Below, piece after piece: positions 38,801 through 48,590 of a stretch of 64,000 bases of DNA. The stretch comes from Ditylenchus dipsaci. Its lineage: Eukaryota > Nematoda > Chromadorea > Rhabditida > Anguinidae. Position numbers and translations under genes: made by a program. Where the stretch lies: contig SADC01001153.1 in the NCBI GenBank assembly GCA_004194705.1, positions 310,001 to 374,000 on the forward strand. The letters are read 5' to 3'. The notes under the pieces were generated by a model. That model ran no database searches, was not told where the DNA came from, and worked only from the letters and a program-made list of their open reading frames with translations. Numbering within the stretch: position 1 is the first letter of the stretch; the number at the start of each line of letters is the position of its first letter.

Positions 38801-39645
38801 AAGGATGAGTACATATTCTTTTGGAATGGTTTGAGTGTGACAAAGAGCTGATATACCACTTATCCAATCGGTTAACTTATTACCATGGAGTCTTAAAGGG
38901 GCATGCCCTTTAACTAACTTAGTAGATTATTGAAAAATTAAAATGCCGTTTAAAATAATTAATAGCTTTTGCTGCTTACCGTTTTGAAGTCGCTGGCGGA
39001 GGCGCTGTGTGCCAACTTTTGGTTTCCGTTGTCGCTGATTTGATTTGATTTTGACCATCCTTGACCTCCCGCAGGAACTAAACCCATTATTTTCAATTCA
39101 TATTTTATAAGAACCATGGTTTTCGAGCGCAGCGGTTGACCCCCGCAATTTTTATTTTTCCTAATCATTAAACTTCTGTACGGATTTTTCAACTTGATTT
39201 CTAACAAAACTACACCTAAAATTGAATTCTAGGCCTTGTTTTGTTAGAAACCAAGCTGAAAAATCCGTACAGAAGTCCAATGATTAGGAAAAATTTGAAT
39301 TGGCGGGAGAACCACCACTGCGCGCAAAAACCATGGTCCTTAAAAAGCTATAAAAGTTGTACCTAAACACGGATCATCAGCATACTCTGACTTGAGAGAG
39401 GGAAGTGTGGCTGGTGGCGGCCTGAACCAATAAATACATAGACTCATTCCATTAAACACAGTCAAAGAGATTACATTCGCCGCACAATGGTAGTTGTTTT
39501 CCCGAGTGCCTGTAGGCCGCCATGCTGCTTGCTCGGCCCTGCAATTCAATTATGTAAATTGTTGATTTTCAATCAATTTAATCAGAAACAGACCGGAGGC
39601 CTTGCCGGCCGCTGTGTTTTTGCCTGAGTAGACGCTGTTTACGTT
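23810..39645 (-). CDS. prrc2: PRRC2 (BAT2-like) proline-rich coiled-coil protein
   Basis: Large disordered RNA-associated protein; family members act in translation and stress granules. The N-terminal BAT2 block is split over 39594-39645, 39475-39538, 39363-39421 and 38980-39077: HGGLQALGKTTTIVRR, MPPPATLPSLKSE, VPAGGQGW. Then come NREFPTLAAS (38083-38341), EEWETASESSDFAERIGR (31716-31998) and VDDFEEVLSKKSKRQRLLQ (about 30591-30942). The later part has PELDFTNYDSLKAS and KVKNFWSG (25453-26213). The last exon, 23810-24268, ends GYGLFK. About 27 exons fit; Q/N/P-rich ones include 36716-36978, 36308-36670, 35664-35937, 34372-34802, 34041-34286 and 33138-33870. The very first exon, with the initiator Met, was not found. 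One-base losses occur at 36411-36413, 32210-32213, 26034-26038, 25989-25991 and 24417-24420, plus an indel at 24887-24890. Introns host several transposons. Confidence 0.9.
26752..30275. mobile_element. Autonomous Mutator-like element with minisatellite arms (element 5)
   Basis: The terminal inverted repeats are 800-880 bp. They start TTTAACACGGGAAGTCCTGC, include a long near-identical block (27090-27320 against 29690-29940), and end inside in arrays of GCCACGAAAAAGCTGAAATGT-type units (27389-27545, inverted at 29405-29570). The core encodes a Mutator-type transposase on the minus strand. No clear 9-bp target duplication was found. It lies in a PRRC2 intron, and its transposase is on the same strand as the host gene. 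Confidence 0.85.
28017..29343 (-). CDS. Mutator-like (MULE) transposase
   Basis: Catalyses cut-and-paste of element 5. It starts MPKTRDWKTQ at 29343. A Cys-rich N-terminal DNA-binding segment (YSCKHSSLNRKNYNCPA) precedes the DDE core. The first Asp is in ILQVDATYKLNLVGYPVL, with GFSDPNKHFFPTTIGLC following. The second is in IIVRDADSKITA, followed by CFFHVMQKL. The catalytic Glu is in TNCGLEGTNSVLK near 28140. Three or four short introns fit GT-AG. One A appears to be missing at 29074-29077, which breaks the frame between DERK and MYEEHKD. That could be a real inactivating change, or the same homopolymer error seen in host genes. Confidence 0.82.
32398..32635. mobile_element. TA-flanked CAGTC MITE in a PRRC2 intron
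   Basis: The left end CAGTCTAACTTCTTTAACCC and right end CGTTAAAGAGTTTCGACTG are inverted and TA-flanked. The interior repeats GGTGTCGG and TTATCGGGGTGTC. Confidence 0.55.
34894..35572. mobile_element. Foldback element with poly-C/poly-G arms in a PRRC2 intron
   Basis: The left arm GGAGTATACCCCCCCC, then AAAGTGTTTCCAAACACCCT, is mirrored at the right by AAACACTTAAAAAAATTC, a run of 12 G and TATACTC. The inner arms share AAAGACATTATTTTTG. A repeat E palindrome (35128-35330) is inserted in the middle. Confidence 0.65.
35128..35330. repeat. Repeat E palindrome (two head-to-head copies)
   Basis: The plus-strand arm has TTATGTCTAAG, then GTGAGTGAGTGCGCGCATCT. The minus-strand arm has GATTTGCGTCTAAG, then GTATGTGGGTGTGCGCATCT. 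They meet in a GC-rich hairpin (CCCTGCGCCCC and GGGGGCGCAGGG). A separate hairpin (ACTCTGGATGCAT and ATACCAGAGT) follows. Confidence 0.55.
37581..37834. mobile_element. Minisatellite-arm foldback element 6 (short, degenerate)
   Basis: GAAACTTGGCAAAAACG at the left is mirrored by AGCAAGTTTC at the right. Left units resemble TTGCCAAAACGAAA; the right half has them inverted (GTTTGGCAAACGTCAA). It lies in a PRRC2 intron. The target duplication is unclear. Confidence 0.5.
39108..39341. mobile_element. Foldback MITE, family A copy 3
   Basis: The ends are GAACCATGGTTTTCGAGCGC and GCGCAAAAACCATGGTCC, and the inner arms CTAATCATTAAACTTCTGTA and their complement are shared with 2573-2827. It sits in a PRRC2 intron. 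Confidence 0.65.
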
Positions 39646-40504
39646 CTGCGGCCTAGGTTTTGTTGGAGGGCGCCGAGGGCCCCTCTAGAAGACATGGGTT
39701 AAACTGGTTGGTGACGGCTAACAACAGCCCGACACTCTTCTTCAAATTAGGTATGCGAGAAAAACCAAGGAACTGCCGCGAGGAAGGAATCTTGACGAAA
39801 GGAACAAAATTTACGGGCTTCAATCACCCGGCACACTTACAAACACTCTTTATTGACAAGCTAAACTGGGGGAAAAGCTGAGCTTAGCTGTTACTTCTGA
39901 TATAGACTTTCTCTTAGAGCTAAGAGACCAGAAGAATTGTTGGGCAGATCGAATTGAAAGTTTTTAGAAGTCCTCCCTAGCCTGAAAATATATAGTGTCC
40001 ATGCAATATAATCTTATCTATATTGCTACTTTGAAAATTATTTGACTGGTGAATTTCAGAAAAGAACTAGTCGTTTAAAAACCCATTTTTTAATATTTTC
40101 GACGACTAAAAACATAGTTTACTCCTAGGGTTTCACGTTTGTGCCCAACTTTATGATAATTTTGGGCCATGAACTCGAAAACTCGGGATTAAAATATGCC
40201 TTAAATTCAATTGTCTTTGGATAAAATAATGGTATGAAAATTTAGGCAATTCTTAGTTAGATTCTTTCTAACAGAATCAAAAAGCTCCTGTAAAAACTTA
40301 CCAAATTAACCCGTAGAATGCAAGCGCACGACTATAAAAACTTATAAGAACTTTTTCCAGCAGCCAAAGAAAGTCGACAGAAATAAGTTTTTTTGTGACA
40401 GCAGCTGAACCCACTGAAAATATAAGAAATAAAAAACACAGAACACGTCTCCAAATAATTTTTTTCTGAATTTGGTGGGATAGGTTCTTTTGGGCCTCAT
40501 CCTG
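39646..40504. other. Upstream of the PRRC2 block; first exon not identified
   Basis: The initiator exon of PRRC2 should lie here or further right, but no short ATG exon can be assigned with confidence. Confidence 0.3.
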
Positions 40505-40756
40505 GAGCAAACCTTTTTCTAATCGTAAAAAATACCCTTTTTCCGCAAAAATTTTTGCCGTAGAAATATTTTTTTCTGACGCTACGCCTATTTTATTTTG
40601 ACGTGAAAAATACTTTTACAGCAAGAAAAAATTTGCGGCAAAACAATTATTTTTACGGCAAAAAAAGTATTTCTGCGGCAAAAAAAGTATTTCTGCGGCA
40701 AAAAAAGTATTTCTGCGGCAAAAAAAGTATTTTGACGGCAAGAAAGAGGTTTGCCG
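40505..40756. mobile_element. Minisatellite-arm foldback element 7, 9-bp target duplication
   Basis: The left edge GCAAACCTTTTTCT pairs with the right edge AGAAAGAGGTTTGC. The right arm holds five CGGCAAAAAAAGTATTTCTG-type 20-bp units (40630-40745), and the left arm has degenerate inverted ones. CTCATCCTG flanks both sides (40496-40504 and 40757-40765): nine identical bases, the length Mutator elements make. A further CTCATCCTG occurs at about 40834. Confidence 0.7.
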
Positions 40757-40999
40757 CTCATCCTGACTGTGACATCTATAAGACCCGACGAGAATTTTTT
40801 TATACAAGAAATTCTACAGTTATTATGGGTCTCATCCTGACTCGGGATGAGTAGGTGGTCATCCTGAGTTAGTTTGAGTTTCGTGTAACAAAAATAACTA
40901 AAAAAGACCCCTATAAGTCAGAAAAAAAGTTTATTTGGAGGCGTGTTATATTTCGCAAAGTTTGCTAAGTAAACGCGACACGGCAAAATCAATAAGAAT

Positions 41000-41600
41000 A
41001 AGTAAATAGGAAAAAATTGGTAAAAACAGGAGAGAAAATAAACCACAACTATTTTGCAGCTATCGATTACCAACCCTTTTCCTTTGCTGCAAAGTTCAAA
41101 AACTCGCATACCAACTAGCAAGATTGCGCAACGTCAAAGGATAGAACTACCGAAAAACAGAAGCAACCACAAAACTCGGACAACAGCAGCAGCAAACACT
41201 CTTGGGGTGTGTGTGTGTGTAAAGTATCACTCTGTGATGAAACAGGGTGGGTTAGGGGCATACACAGGGCAGACACACAAACGCGCGCTCTACAGCCCAA
41301 AGAATGGGAGAGCGCCATAAAATCAATAGCATTCAGCAGCAGCAGCACCGCTGCTGCTGCTGAATGGTGTTTTGCCAGTCGCTCACAAGTGACACTCAGG
41401 CAAGTTGCTCTCTGCCCTCTACTATGTGTCACTCACTGTCCATTCACAAGGTTGGCAGTGGTGGTGGCTCTTCGTGCTGGCTATTCACCCTTCTTCCCAC
41501 CGCTTGTCCTATTTCCACTCTCTAGTGTGTGCAACCAACATGTCTATGGAACGCAAAAAATGTGTCTTTTCTGCAAGACCGTTCCAAATCCTAGATATGC
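41000..41600. promoter_or_regulatory. GC-richer region, possible PRRC2 promoter or 5' exon
   Basis: Unlike its surroundings, 41090-41560 is GC-richer, with a GT microsatellite (41208-41220) and a CAG/CTG hairpin at about 41336-41363. Open frames occur on both strands but none has a family. Position upstream of the minus-strand PRRC2 makes a promoter or untranslated exon plausible; this is inference. Confidence 0.25.
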
Positions 41601-41775
41601 TTCTTAAATGATGTCCATTATTCTTTTTTGCGTCTCTTGTTAAATGAGACAAAGTAAATAATCGCAGCCAGAATACTGTCACGACCAAACATGGATTTTT
41701 ATGATCTACAAAATTTCAGTAGAATTTCAAAGTTTTTGAAACATCTTTATTACTCTCTGTTTAAATAAAAAAAAC

Positions 41776-42038
41776 GGCTCTCTCCTGTTATATCCAAACT
41801 GTTACATCTAAAAATGGTTCTAGTTTTATCTGGTTCTCGCCAAAGTTCTAGCACGGTTCTAGCTTTTCATTTTAAATTTTGTTATTTTCCATATAGTATT
41901 AGAGGGAAAGCCTGAAGTATTGTATCATAAATAAATTGAACTTAAAAGGCTAAAACCTTGCTGGAACTTTTGGCGAGAACCTGATAAAACTAGAACCATT
42001 TTTAGATGTAACAGTTTTGGATATAACAGGAGAGAGCC
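41776..42038. mobile_element. Foldback MITE, GGCTCTCTCCTG ends
   Basis: The left arm GGCTCTCTCCTGTTATATCC, then TTACATCTAAAAATGGTTCTAG, is mirrored by the right arm ending GGATATAACAGGAGAGAGCC. The two arms are nearly perfect over about 90 bp. Confidence 0.7.
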
Positions 42039-42257
42039 AAAAAAACAGCACACAGCATTTGAATAAATTTGGTTTAAATGTATATTTGAACCAATATATA
42101 ACATGCTTGAAAAAACAATTTTTGGCGACATCGAAAATGTGGGGTTCCAGAGAAAAAAAGAAAAATGAGGCAGCAACGTGTCTCGCGTTTCTAAAGTGAC
42201 TCACGTTTCTGCTCAAAAATGACCAAAGAGTATGTACTTGGTACTCCTTTAGTTCCC

Positions 42258-42372
42258 GGGCTTGGTGGCTTGGAGTTGAGATGCGCACACCACATACCTT
42301 AGACACAAATCACTCGAAAGTGACTCTGGATGCATAAAAACATATGCATACCAGAGTTTCTTTATGCGGTAG
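42258..42372 (-). repeat. Repeat E, single copy
   Basis: The minus strand reads AGTCACTTTCGAGTGATTTG, then TGTCTAAG, then GTATGTGGTGTGCGCATCTC. It is almost identical to the minus-strand arm at 35200-35330, including the upstream hairpin around CCAGAGT. Confidence 0.5.
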
Positions 42373-42927
42373 GCTCCGTAAAGTAAAAACCTGTTGAAAA
42401 TCCATCATTTTTACCAAAATTTTGCCTGAAAGAGGCTATAACTTAGTCAAAAATACACTAAAAAGACCATCCACCTCAAGGTGTGAGTGGCAAAATTTTT
42501 TGACAAAATTTTTTTATTCAGAAAGTGTTTAGATATGCGTCTTTATCGTGTTGTGCAGAAAAATGAGTTCGGGAGGTGATGTTGGGTCACTTTTCGGAAA
42601 ATCCGAGTGTGGGGGATGGAACTAAATAAGTGGCTGCCTTTTTCATACGCCTATATCTCAGACCTTCATTATCGCTTCCTCTCAATGCAATTATATGCGG
42701 TGCGCTTTATATTCAATGCTAAAATAGGATAATAGTTATAAGTTTTATGACACTACTTTCAATTAAAGCTTTAATAGACTAACAACCCGTAAACTAGAAA
42801 AGAAAATGACAAGAAAGGGATTCAATAATGAAATGCACATACACATAGCTAAAAGACAAAGCTCTGGGCAAAAGAACAAAGTGAAAGTAAAACACGACCA
42901 TTACAATTAAGAAATTTTTGAAGATTC

Positions 42928-44950
42928 TTAAACGCCCAGTGACTTTTCCATTTCAGCATACTTATCAAGGAGTTCAGATGGTTTGTAACCATGTATTGCA
43001 ATAGCTGTCTTCCATTGCCTTAGCTCATCCTCTAAGGAAGCATGTGACGTTCGGTAGAAAGAAAAGTTTCATTATGCTGAGCACTAATACCCAAAAAATA
43101 AGCCATTATTCCTAAAAAGTAAAAATAGTCAAATAGAACCAACAAGTAAACAGACCAGCGTAGACATCGTCAAACATAAAACTTTTAAATGCTGTATCGC
43201 CAAATAGAACTCCTTCACTGTTTGACCAGAAAGGAAAACTGCCCCAGCTGATATGTACCTTCAAAAAATGCTTGCTATTTTTTTTAAAGATACGATTTTC
43301 ACATACGGAGGAAAAGCGGCATATGGGTAGTCAGACAAAGAGACCTAGAAATTTTTAAATTTAAAGGCCATTTTTACAATTCATAACAAACTCTATGCTT
43401 TTGAAAAAATAGGCGAAAAGGAGAGCTGAGAAAACGCCAACCCATATAAAGTCTTTCATTAGGAGCATGTTTTTGCGCCTCTAAAGCTAATTTCTAGGCG
43501 ATAGCTGAAATTAAAAAGTGTTTTTAAAATTACATTATTATTTTTACCATATAGTCATCATCAATTAGCAATAAATAAGGTATTGCTTGTTCAGCAGAAC
43601 AGAACTCCTTGGCCAAGCCCATCGAGTATATGAACTTAAATGTAAAATTAGTCATCCAATAGCCCAATGTATATAAAAATGGCTGTAACTGGATTGCGCC
43701 CTCAAAAGTATAAATATTACAAGTAAATTTCTTTCATTTTCGTTATAATTTTTTAAATTTTTTTGATTCCTTGTGTCCCTGGATCTTGGCTTTCTAACTT
43801 TGCTGAATGATTTGCGAAATGTAGAGATCAAGAGGCTTTTAAATAGAGAAGAACCCTAAAAACTCCTCTCGAGCTCTTTTTAAAAGCTCTCGGTCTCTAA
43901 ATTTGAAAATCATTTAGCAAAGTTAGATAGCTTTAAAGAAGCCAAGGAAAGTCAGGGCTACAAGAAAGCACAAAATATTCAAAATGTTCTAAAACATTTT
44001 CGAATTAAAATTTACTGATGAAATTCAGACTTTTATAAGCGCAATTCAATTTGGTCTGTAACAATACAGTCGAACCAAGATACAACACCACCCCGATATA
44101 AAACCACCCGAAAATGGACTGATTTGGTCACCTTTGACTAAAATTAAGTCAAGCGAACCTTGATGCAACACCACTTGGATACAACACCACCTTAGGGTAG
44201 TTCCCTTGGGGTGGTGCTGTATCCAGATTCGACTATACATCTAAATGTGCTAATTTCAAAAAATAAATAAAACCTTTAATGTATTGTTGCGATAATGATC
44301 AACAAAGTTGCCAATTAGCAGGTCTTCGAATTCTTTAGATTCCTCAAATATAGACTGATTTGGCTGTGTGGGTGATTCAGTCCCCATAACAAATATCGTC
44401 CTTATCCGGAAACCTGATTCTTGTTGCACTGAACCCAAGTCGTGCGAATAGCTTGTCTTTGCTACAAACTGCCACATTTAATTTTTTTATAATTAAAAAC
44501 CAACCGACAAACGATTTGGAGACGACTTAACAATGATAAGGATGGAGCGCTTTCTAGTAAGTTTATTATTGTGGCAGCTTGGCTTAACAAGTGGCATAAA
44601 ACCATTCCAGTCATTAAGATAAAGGTATTCCGCAGGCTCTCCTAATAACTCACGGACTACCTAACAGTTCAAAAAGTATAAAGCAGGGTTTTAAATGTAC
44701 TTGAGATAGCGCTACCTGATTTTCACATCAACATGAGAGGGCCACTGAAAGCTGCTAAAGTTTTTTTCAAACCTGAAACTTTAATCTTATAAGTCTCCAA
44801 AAAAAATAAAAGAAGTAATTTACAAAAAGTCGGACATGCCAGTTGAGAACAAAATTGCACAGAAAAGAAAAAATGCAACAATAAATGCTGCTGTATTAAC
44901 TGCCAACGTCTGACTTGAAAAGACTGAAAACAATTATAAATTAATTATGC
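42928..44950 (-). CDS. Beta-1,3-glycosyltransferase, brainiac/BRE-5 type
   Basis: Golgi type II membrane enzyme of glycosyltransferase family 31. An N-terminal exon (about 44820-44945) gives a membrane anchor (AAFIVAFFLFCAILF). Exon 44512-44660 carries ILIIVKSSPNRLS. The next exon (about 44250-44462) has RQAIRTTW and, after a one-base slip at 44434-44436 (CCC), RIRTIFVMG and LLIGNFVDHYRNNTLK. Exon 43560-43640 holds the metal-binding motif YLLLIDDDYMV. The short exon 43305-43335 gives VSLSDYPYAAFPPY. About 43150-43258 gives the FDDVYAG motif, joining to IMAYFLGISAQHNE. The C-terminus (YAEMEKSLGV, stop 42928-42930) is reached after another one-base slip near 43045-43050. The LLIDDDY form of the DxD motif fits brainiac/BRE-5. 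The initiator Met was not identified. Confidence 0.8.
44066..44235. mobile_element. TA-flanked CAGTCGAACC MITE in a glycosyltransferase intron
   Basis: It starts CAGTCGAACCAAGATACAAC and ends GTATCCAGATTCGACTA, with TA at the flanks. The interior repeats ACAACACCACC in both orientations. Confidence 0.55.
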
Positions 44951-44951
44951 G

Positions 44952-45105
44952 CTAGTAGCGAATAACACGCCCCCTGCCACCAAACCGAAAACACCTTTTT
45001 TTATCGTTTTCAGCGCATAAAAATTACTTAGAAATGGTAAAAACTGATTTTGAAAAAAAAATTCTTGTGGGGGGGGGGGGGGGGGGGTTGGGTATTCGCT
45101 ACTAG
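44952..45105. mobile_element. MITE with CTAGTAGCGAATA ends and a poly-G tract
   Basis: CTAGTAGCGAATAACACGCC at the left and TTGGGTATTCGCTACTAG at the right are inverted. An uninterrupted run of 19 G begins at 45069. A lone end of the same family lies inside element 1 near 5655. Confidence 0.65.
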
Positions 45106-47224
45106 GGTCAAATTATATAAAGCACGTTTTATGATATTCATTTAAAACAGTACCTCCGTACAAAAACGAGTCCTCCAGTTGCTGGTCAGATTATATCGAT
45201 ATGAATATACTAAAATAGAGTGTGATAGTCGATAAATTCGCCGATAAGCGAAAAATAGTAAAGACATTGCAGCATACAAGACTTAACAACACCTTTTTAC
45301 GTGAAAACAGTAAATAGTAAAAAAATTAAAAATACAAGCTCTTTTTATATTATTGGGCGCCATTTAAACGAAGGATTTTGCATTGTAAGGGAAACTATTT
45401 TACAGGGTGAATGTTCCTTCCCCCACATGCTTTACTAGAAAATTGAAGGTGTCATACATAATTCGTCGTAGATTATCTGGTTTATTGATTGGAAAACAAG
45501 ATGCATATCAGATTTAAAAACTTACCTATCAAAATCTTATTTTTTTTCAGCTTGATAGCCAGTTCGTCTTATAAACGTAAAAAAACGAATTCAAAAATAC
45601 CTCTGTTTACATAAACCTATCGCATAAAAAAGCTTTAGTGTTTCAACGCTTAATTATTTTTAAAAATGATTGTCTGTGTGTTTTTTAGATTTTTCTTTTG
45701 TCCTTTTTAAAATTTTCTGACCTTTCCTACTAGAATTTACAGTTTGACTTTAAAGCACTTTTAGGTGAAATTTTTTGTGCTGATTCTAAACTTGAAGTTT
45801 TTTATGCCTACAGGCATCTGTGCCAAAAAAATGTATACTTATCGTAAAAATGTGAACCTTTAAAACGGATTTTTGGTTCTTTTAAATTTTTACCCGTGAT
45901 ATAATTATTTTATATGCAGGCAAACGACACATCATTAGAAATCCCAGACAAAGGCTTTTTGAGCTTTTTTAGCTTTTTAAGATTCTGCACTTAATGATCT
46001 CATTGCTCACCAGCTGAAATAAATAACATATCTGACCTTGATGAGTCGTCGCGAAAGTTGGCCTCATCGAGGGCATTGAATTTATGTTTCGGGTCGTATT
46101 TTTTGATATTTATGCTCGCTAGGTCTTAAACACCGAGGTGGTCCAAAGTTAGTCAGGAATTATCGTGTTAAATAACTTGTTTAAACCAAGACAATCAAAT
46201 GAAAAATATATAAAAATGCTTTCGCCGCTTATGTCACTTCACAACTTAAGTGAGGATTATAAGGACCGAAAGGATCGCTTCCAAGGAAAGGAGAAGGAGA
46301 AAAGAACAACAGAAGTTTCTCGTATCCAAAAGCAATAGAAATCATTTGAAGTTGTTAAAGAATCCAGCTTTCATTAATCTCATATTCTCTTTTATTATTC
46401 TGTAATTGCTTTAGTCTCAGCAGGAGACACCAGAATCGCCCAATTTTGTGCTTTAACATTTCCCTATTTCATCGTGCTTGCAATGAAGGTTTTATTTTTC
46501 TGCTTTCTTTTGTTAACACATTGGGCTCAGCCATGCTTGGCTACCATGCTTCATACATACCGATTAGGACTCTTAATCGGGCGGGAATTTAACCCTGAAT
46601 TAGGGGTGCGCACGGGCCGGCCCGCGAGCCGACCGGGCCAGCCTAGACCACTTTTTCAACACATTTGTTGGCCCTAGAAATATATTATTAAAGCTGAGAT
46701 TCCAGGCTGCAAAAAGTATATTAACATTTATCGAAATTGAATAAAATTTTGAATAATTTTTTGATTTTGCCGATTGTTTTTGAGAAACGATAAAATTCTC
46801 CATTTTGAACTGCAATGCTGGTACATACACCCGAATTCTAAAAAGGTGAATTTAGGTGTACGTAGCTTCTAGTGTTGCGGGTCAAAAAGACGAAAACCAC
46901 AGGGCTTTCATTTCTTTTCCATGGATTTGATTTGCCTATTTGATCAGCATTTTGACTAGACAAAAACATAATTTACCACTCATTTTGTAGCTGATTACTT
47001 GCAATTTTATATGCAAAAAAAATTCATTATGTTTGTTAGATAAAATTTTATAACTGCTATAAATTCTCTTAAAAATTAAGATTCTTTTTTTTAAGAAGTT
47101 AACATGCATTTTTATCAGTTTAACTAGTTTTTTTCATTTTCTGTTTCATGGATGTTGCAAGTGATAGTATTATGTTGTAGCGCAATTCAATAGCTACAAG
47201 CGTGCAACTATTTTTGTCTTTGCT
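45106..47224. other. Intergenic; two weak coding hints only
   Basis: A 40-codon frame from about 46217 is Lys/Glu-rich (LHNLSEDYKDRKDRFQGKEK). At 46483 a frame starts with a signal-peptide-like MKVLFFCFLLLTHWAQPCLA but runs into a GC-rich repeat (GGGCCGGCCCGCGAGCC). Neither has a family or clear splice sites. Confidence 0.25.
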
Positions 47225-47385
47225 GTTGTTTCTCGGCACGAAATCACCAATTTAATAAAATTAAGCAATTTGGTCAATTTGGTCGAAAACCAGATGACTT
47301 AGGACCCACTCCAGAATGGCCAAAGCAAAAAATAATTGTTTTTTGGGGGTTTACTAAAGGGGGGGGGTCAAACTTTTTGCGAAAA
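47225..47385. repeat. Copy of the interior of foldback element 2
   Basis: Shares CACGAAATCA, AACCAGATG, AGGACCCACTCC, GAATGGCCAAA and GGGGGTTTACTAAAGG, in order and spacing, with 12635-12790. It lacks the minisatellite arms of that element. Confidence 0.5.
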
Positions 47386-47401
47386 TATACACTTACATCG
47401 T

Positions 47402-47470
47402 GAGCTTGAGAGTTAGAGATGCGCGCACTCACTTACCTTAGACATGATTCCGAGAAGTACTCTTGATCAT
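47402..47470 (-). repeat. Repeat E, single copy with intact donor-like site
   Basis: The minus strand reads GTACTTCTCGGAATCATG, then TCTAAG, then GTAAGTGAGTGCGCGCATCT, then CTAACTCTCAAGC. AAG/GTAAGT is a perfect splice-donor consensus. It is the intact partner of 20505-20575. Confidence 0.5.
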
Positions 47471-47606
47471 AAAATGAACCATAACATATGTATTTATAAA
47501 AGATTTGGAGCTATGCTAGAACATAACCAATATTTTTGCATTTTCGGCTTAGGTGCAGGACAAGTCAGCGCATACTCCAACGGAATCAAACAACTTTTTC
47601 ACAATA

Positions 47607-48590
47607 GGTTAATCATTTTTCTGTGTGGCAAATTTACTTTTTTTTTGTAGCAAAAATGTTTTTTTTGTGGCGAATTTTTTCTGTAGCTAATTTACTTTTT
47701 TTTGTGGCAAATTTACTTTTTTTTGTGGCAAATTTATTTTTTCTGTAGCAAATTTACTTTTTTGTAGCAAATCCGATTTTAGTCCGTAGCACATATACTT
47801 GAGTTAGTCTGCTTATTTATTTCTAAAAATCTCAGAAACATATATATATATATATATGTGATACTCGTGATCCGCATACCGTTTTCAGTCCTTTTAAACT
47901 GAAAAGCGATTTTCGAGAAAAGTGAACTGAGAATTTCGGTTTGGTCCAGCACCCGAAAATTGCAAATTCCTGAAAGATCATAGGAAGTTGGCAAAAGATC
48001 CCACTTGTACCCGGCTATTTTGGTCAACACTCTTTTCTTCACAGGAGAAAGCCCGTTAAGATCCAAAGCGTACGAACTGAAGTGTTGCTCTTCTCAAAAT
48101 GGTGGAGCGAAATGTGGCTAAGGTTGATGGAATTATCATCAGCATTGTATTGATGGTGAATTCGGTAAGCTTGAATTTGAAAATTTCATAACTGATCCAT
48201 CAGAAGATGTTGAGTAATGAAGCAGCCGAGAGTGTGCCAGTGTGTGTGCTAGATTAGACCTAGAGCCCAGCAGCTTTACGAGCAATTAATCCCCTTGTCT
48301 TTTATGAAGTCCAAGTCTTTCATAGACTCAGAATACAAGTTTTGAGAATTAAGGATGAATAAATAAGCACACTAGCCCGAGTATATGTGCTACGGACTAA
48401 AATCGGATTTGCTACAAAAAAGAGTGAATTTGCTACAGAAAAAAATAAATTTGTCACAAAAAAAAACATTTTTGCTACAAAAAAGTAAATTTGCCACAAA
48501 AAAAGTAAATTAGCTACAGAAAAAAATTTGCCACAAAAAAAACATTTTTGCTACAAAAAAAGTAAATTTGCCACAGAAAAATGATTAACC
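47607..48590. mobile_element. Minisatellite-arm foldback element 8, perfect 9-bp target duplication
   Basis: The termini GGTTAATCATTTTTCTG and CAGAAAAATGATTAACC are perfect inverted repeats. TTCACAATA flanks both ends (47598-47606 and 48591-48599). The arms are arrays of TTTGTGGCAAATTTACTT and TTTTTGTAGCAAA units (47628-47790), inverted at 48405-48570. Just inside, GTCCGTAGCACATATACT is mirrored as AGTATATGTGCTACGGAC. The 570-bp core includes a 95-codon minus frame (47779-48066, with LNGLSPVKKRVLTKIAGYK) and an ATG frame at 48099 followed by a donor; both look like captured host coding DNA, but no family is recognised. Confidence 0.82.

Noticed and set aside
43041..43056. A 17-base intron in the glycosyltransferase C-terminal exon
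   Set aside because: A GT...AG pair would restore the frame, but introns this short are not known in animals. A one-base loss, as seen in nine other places, is simpler.
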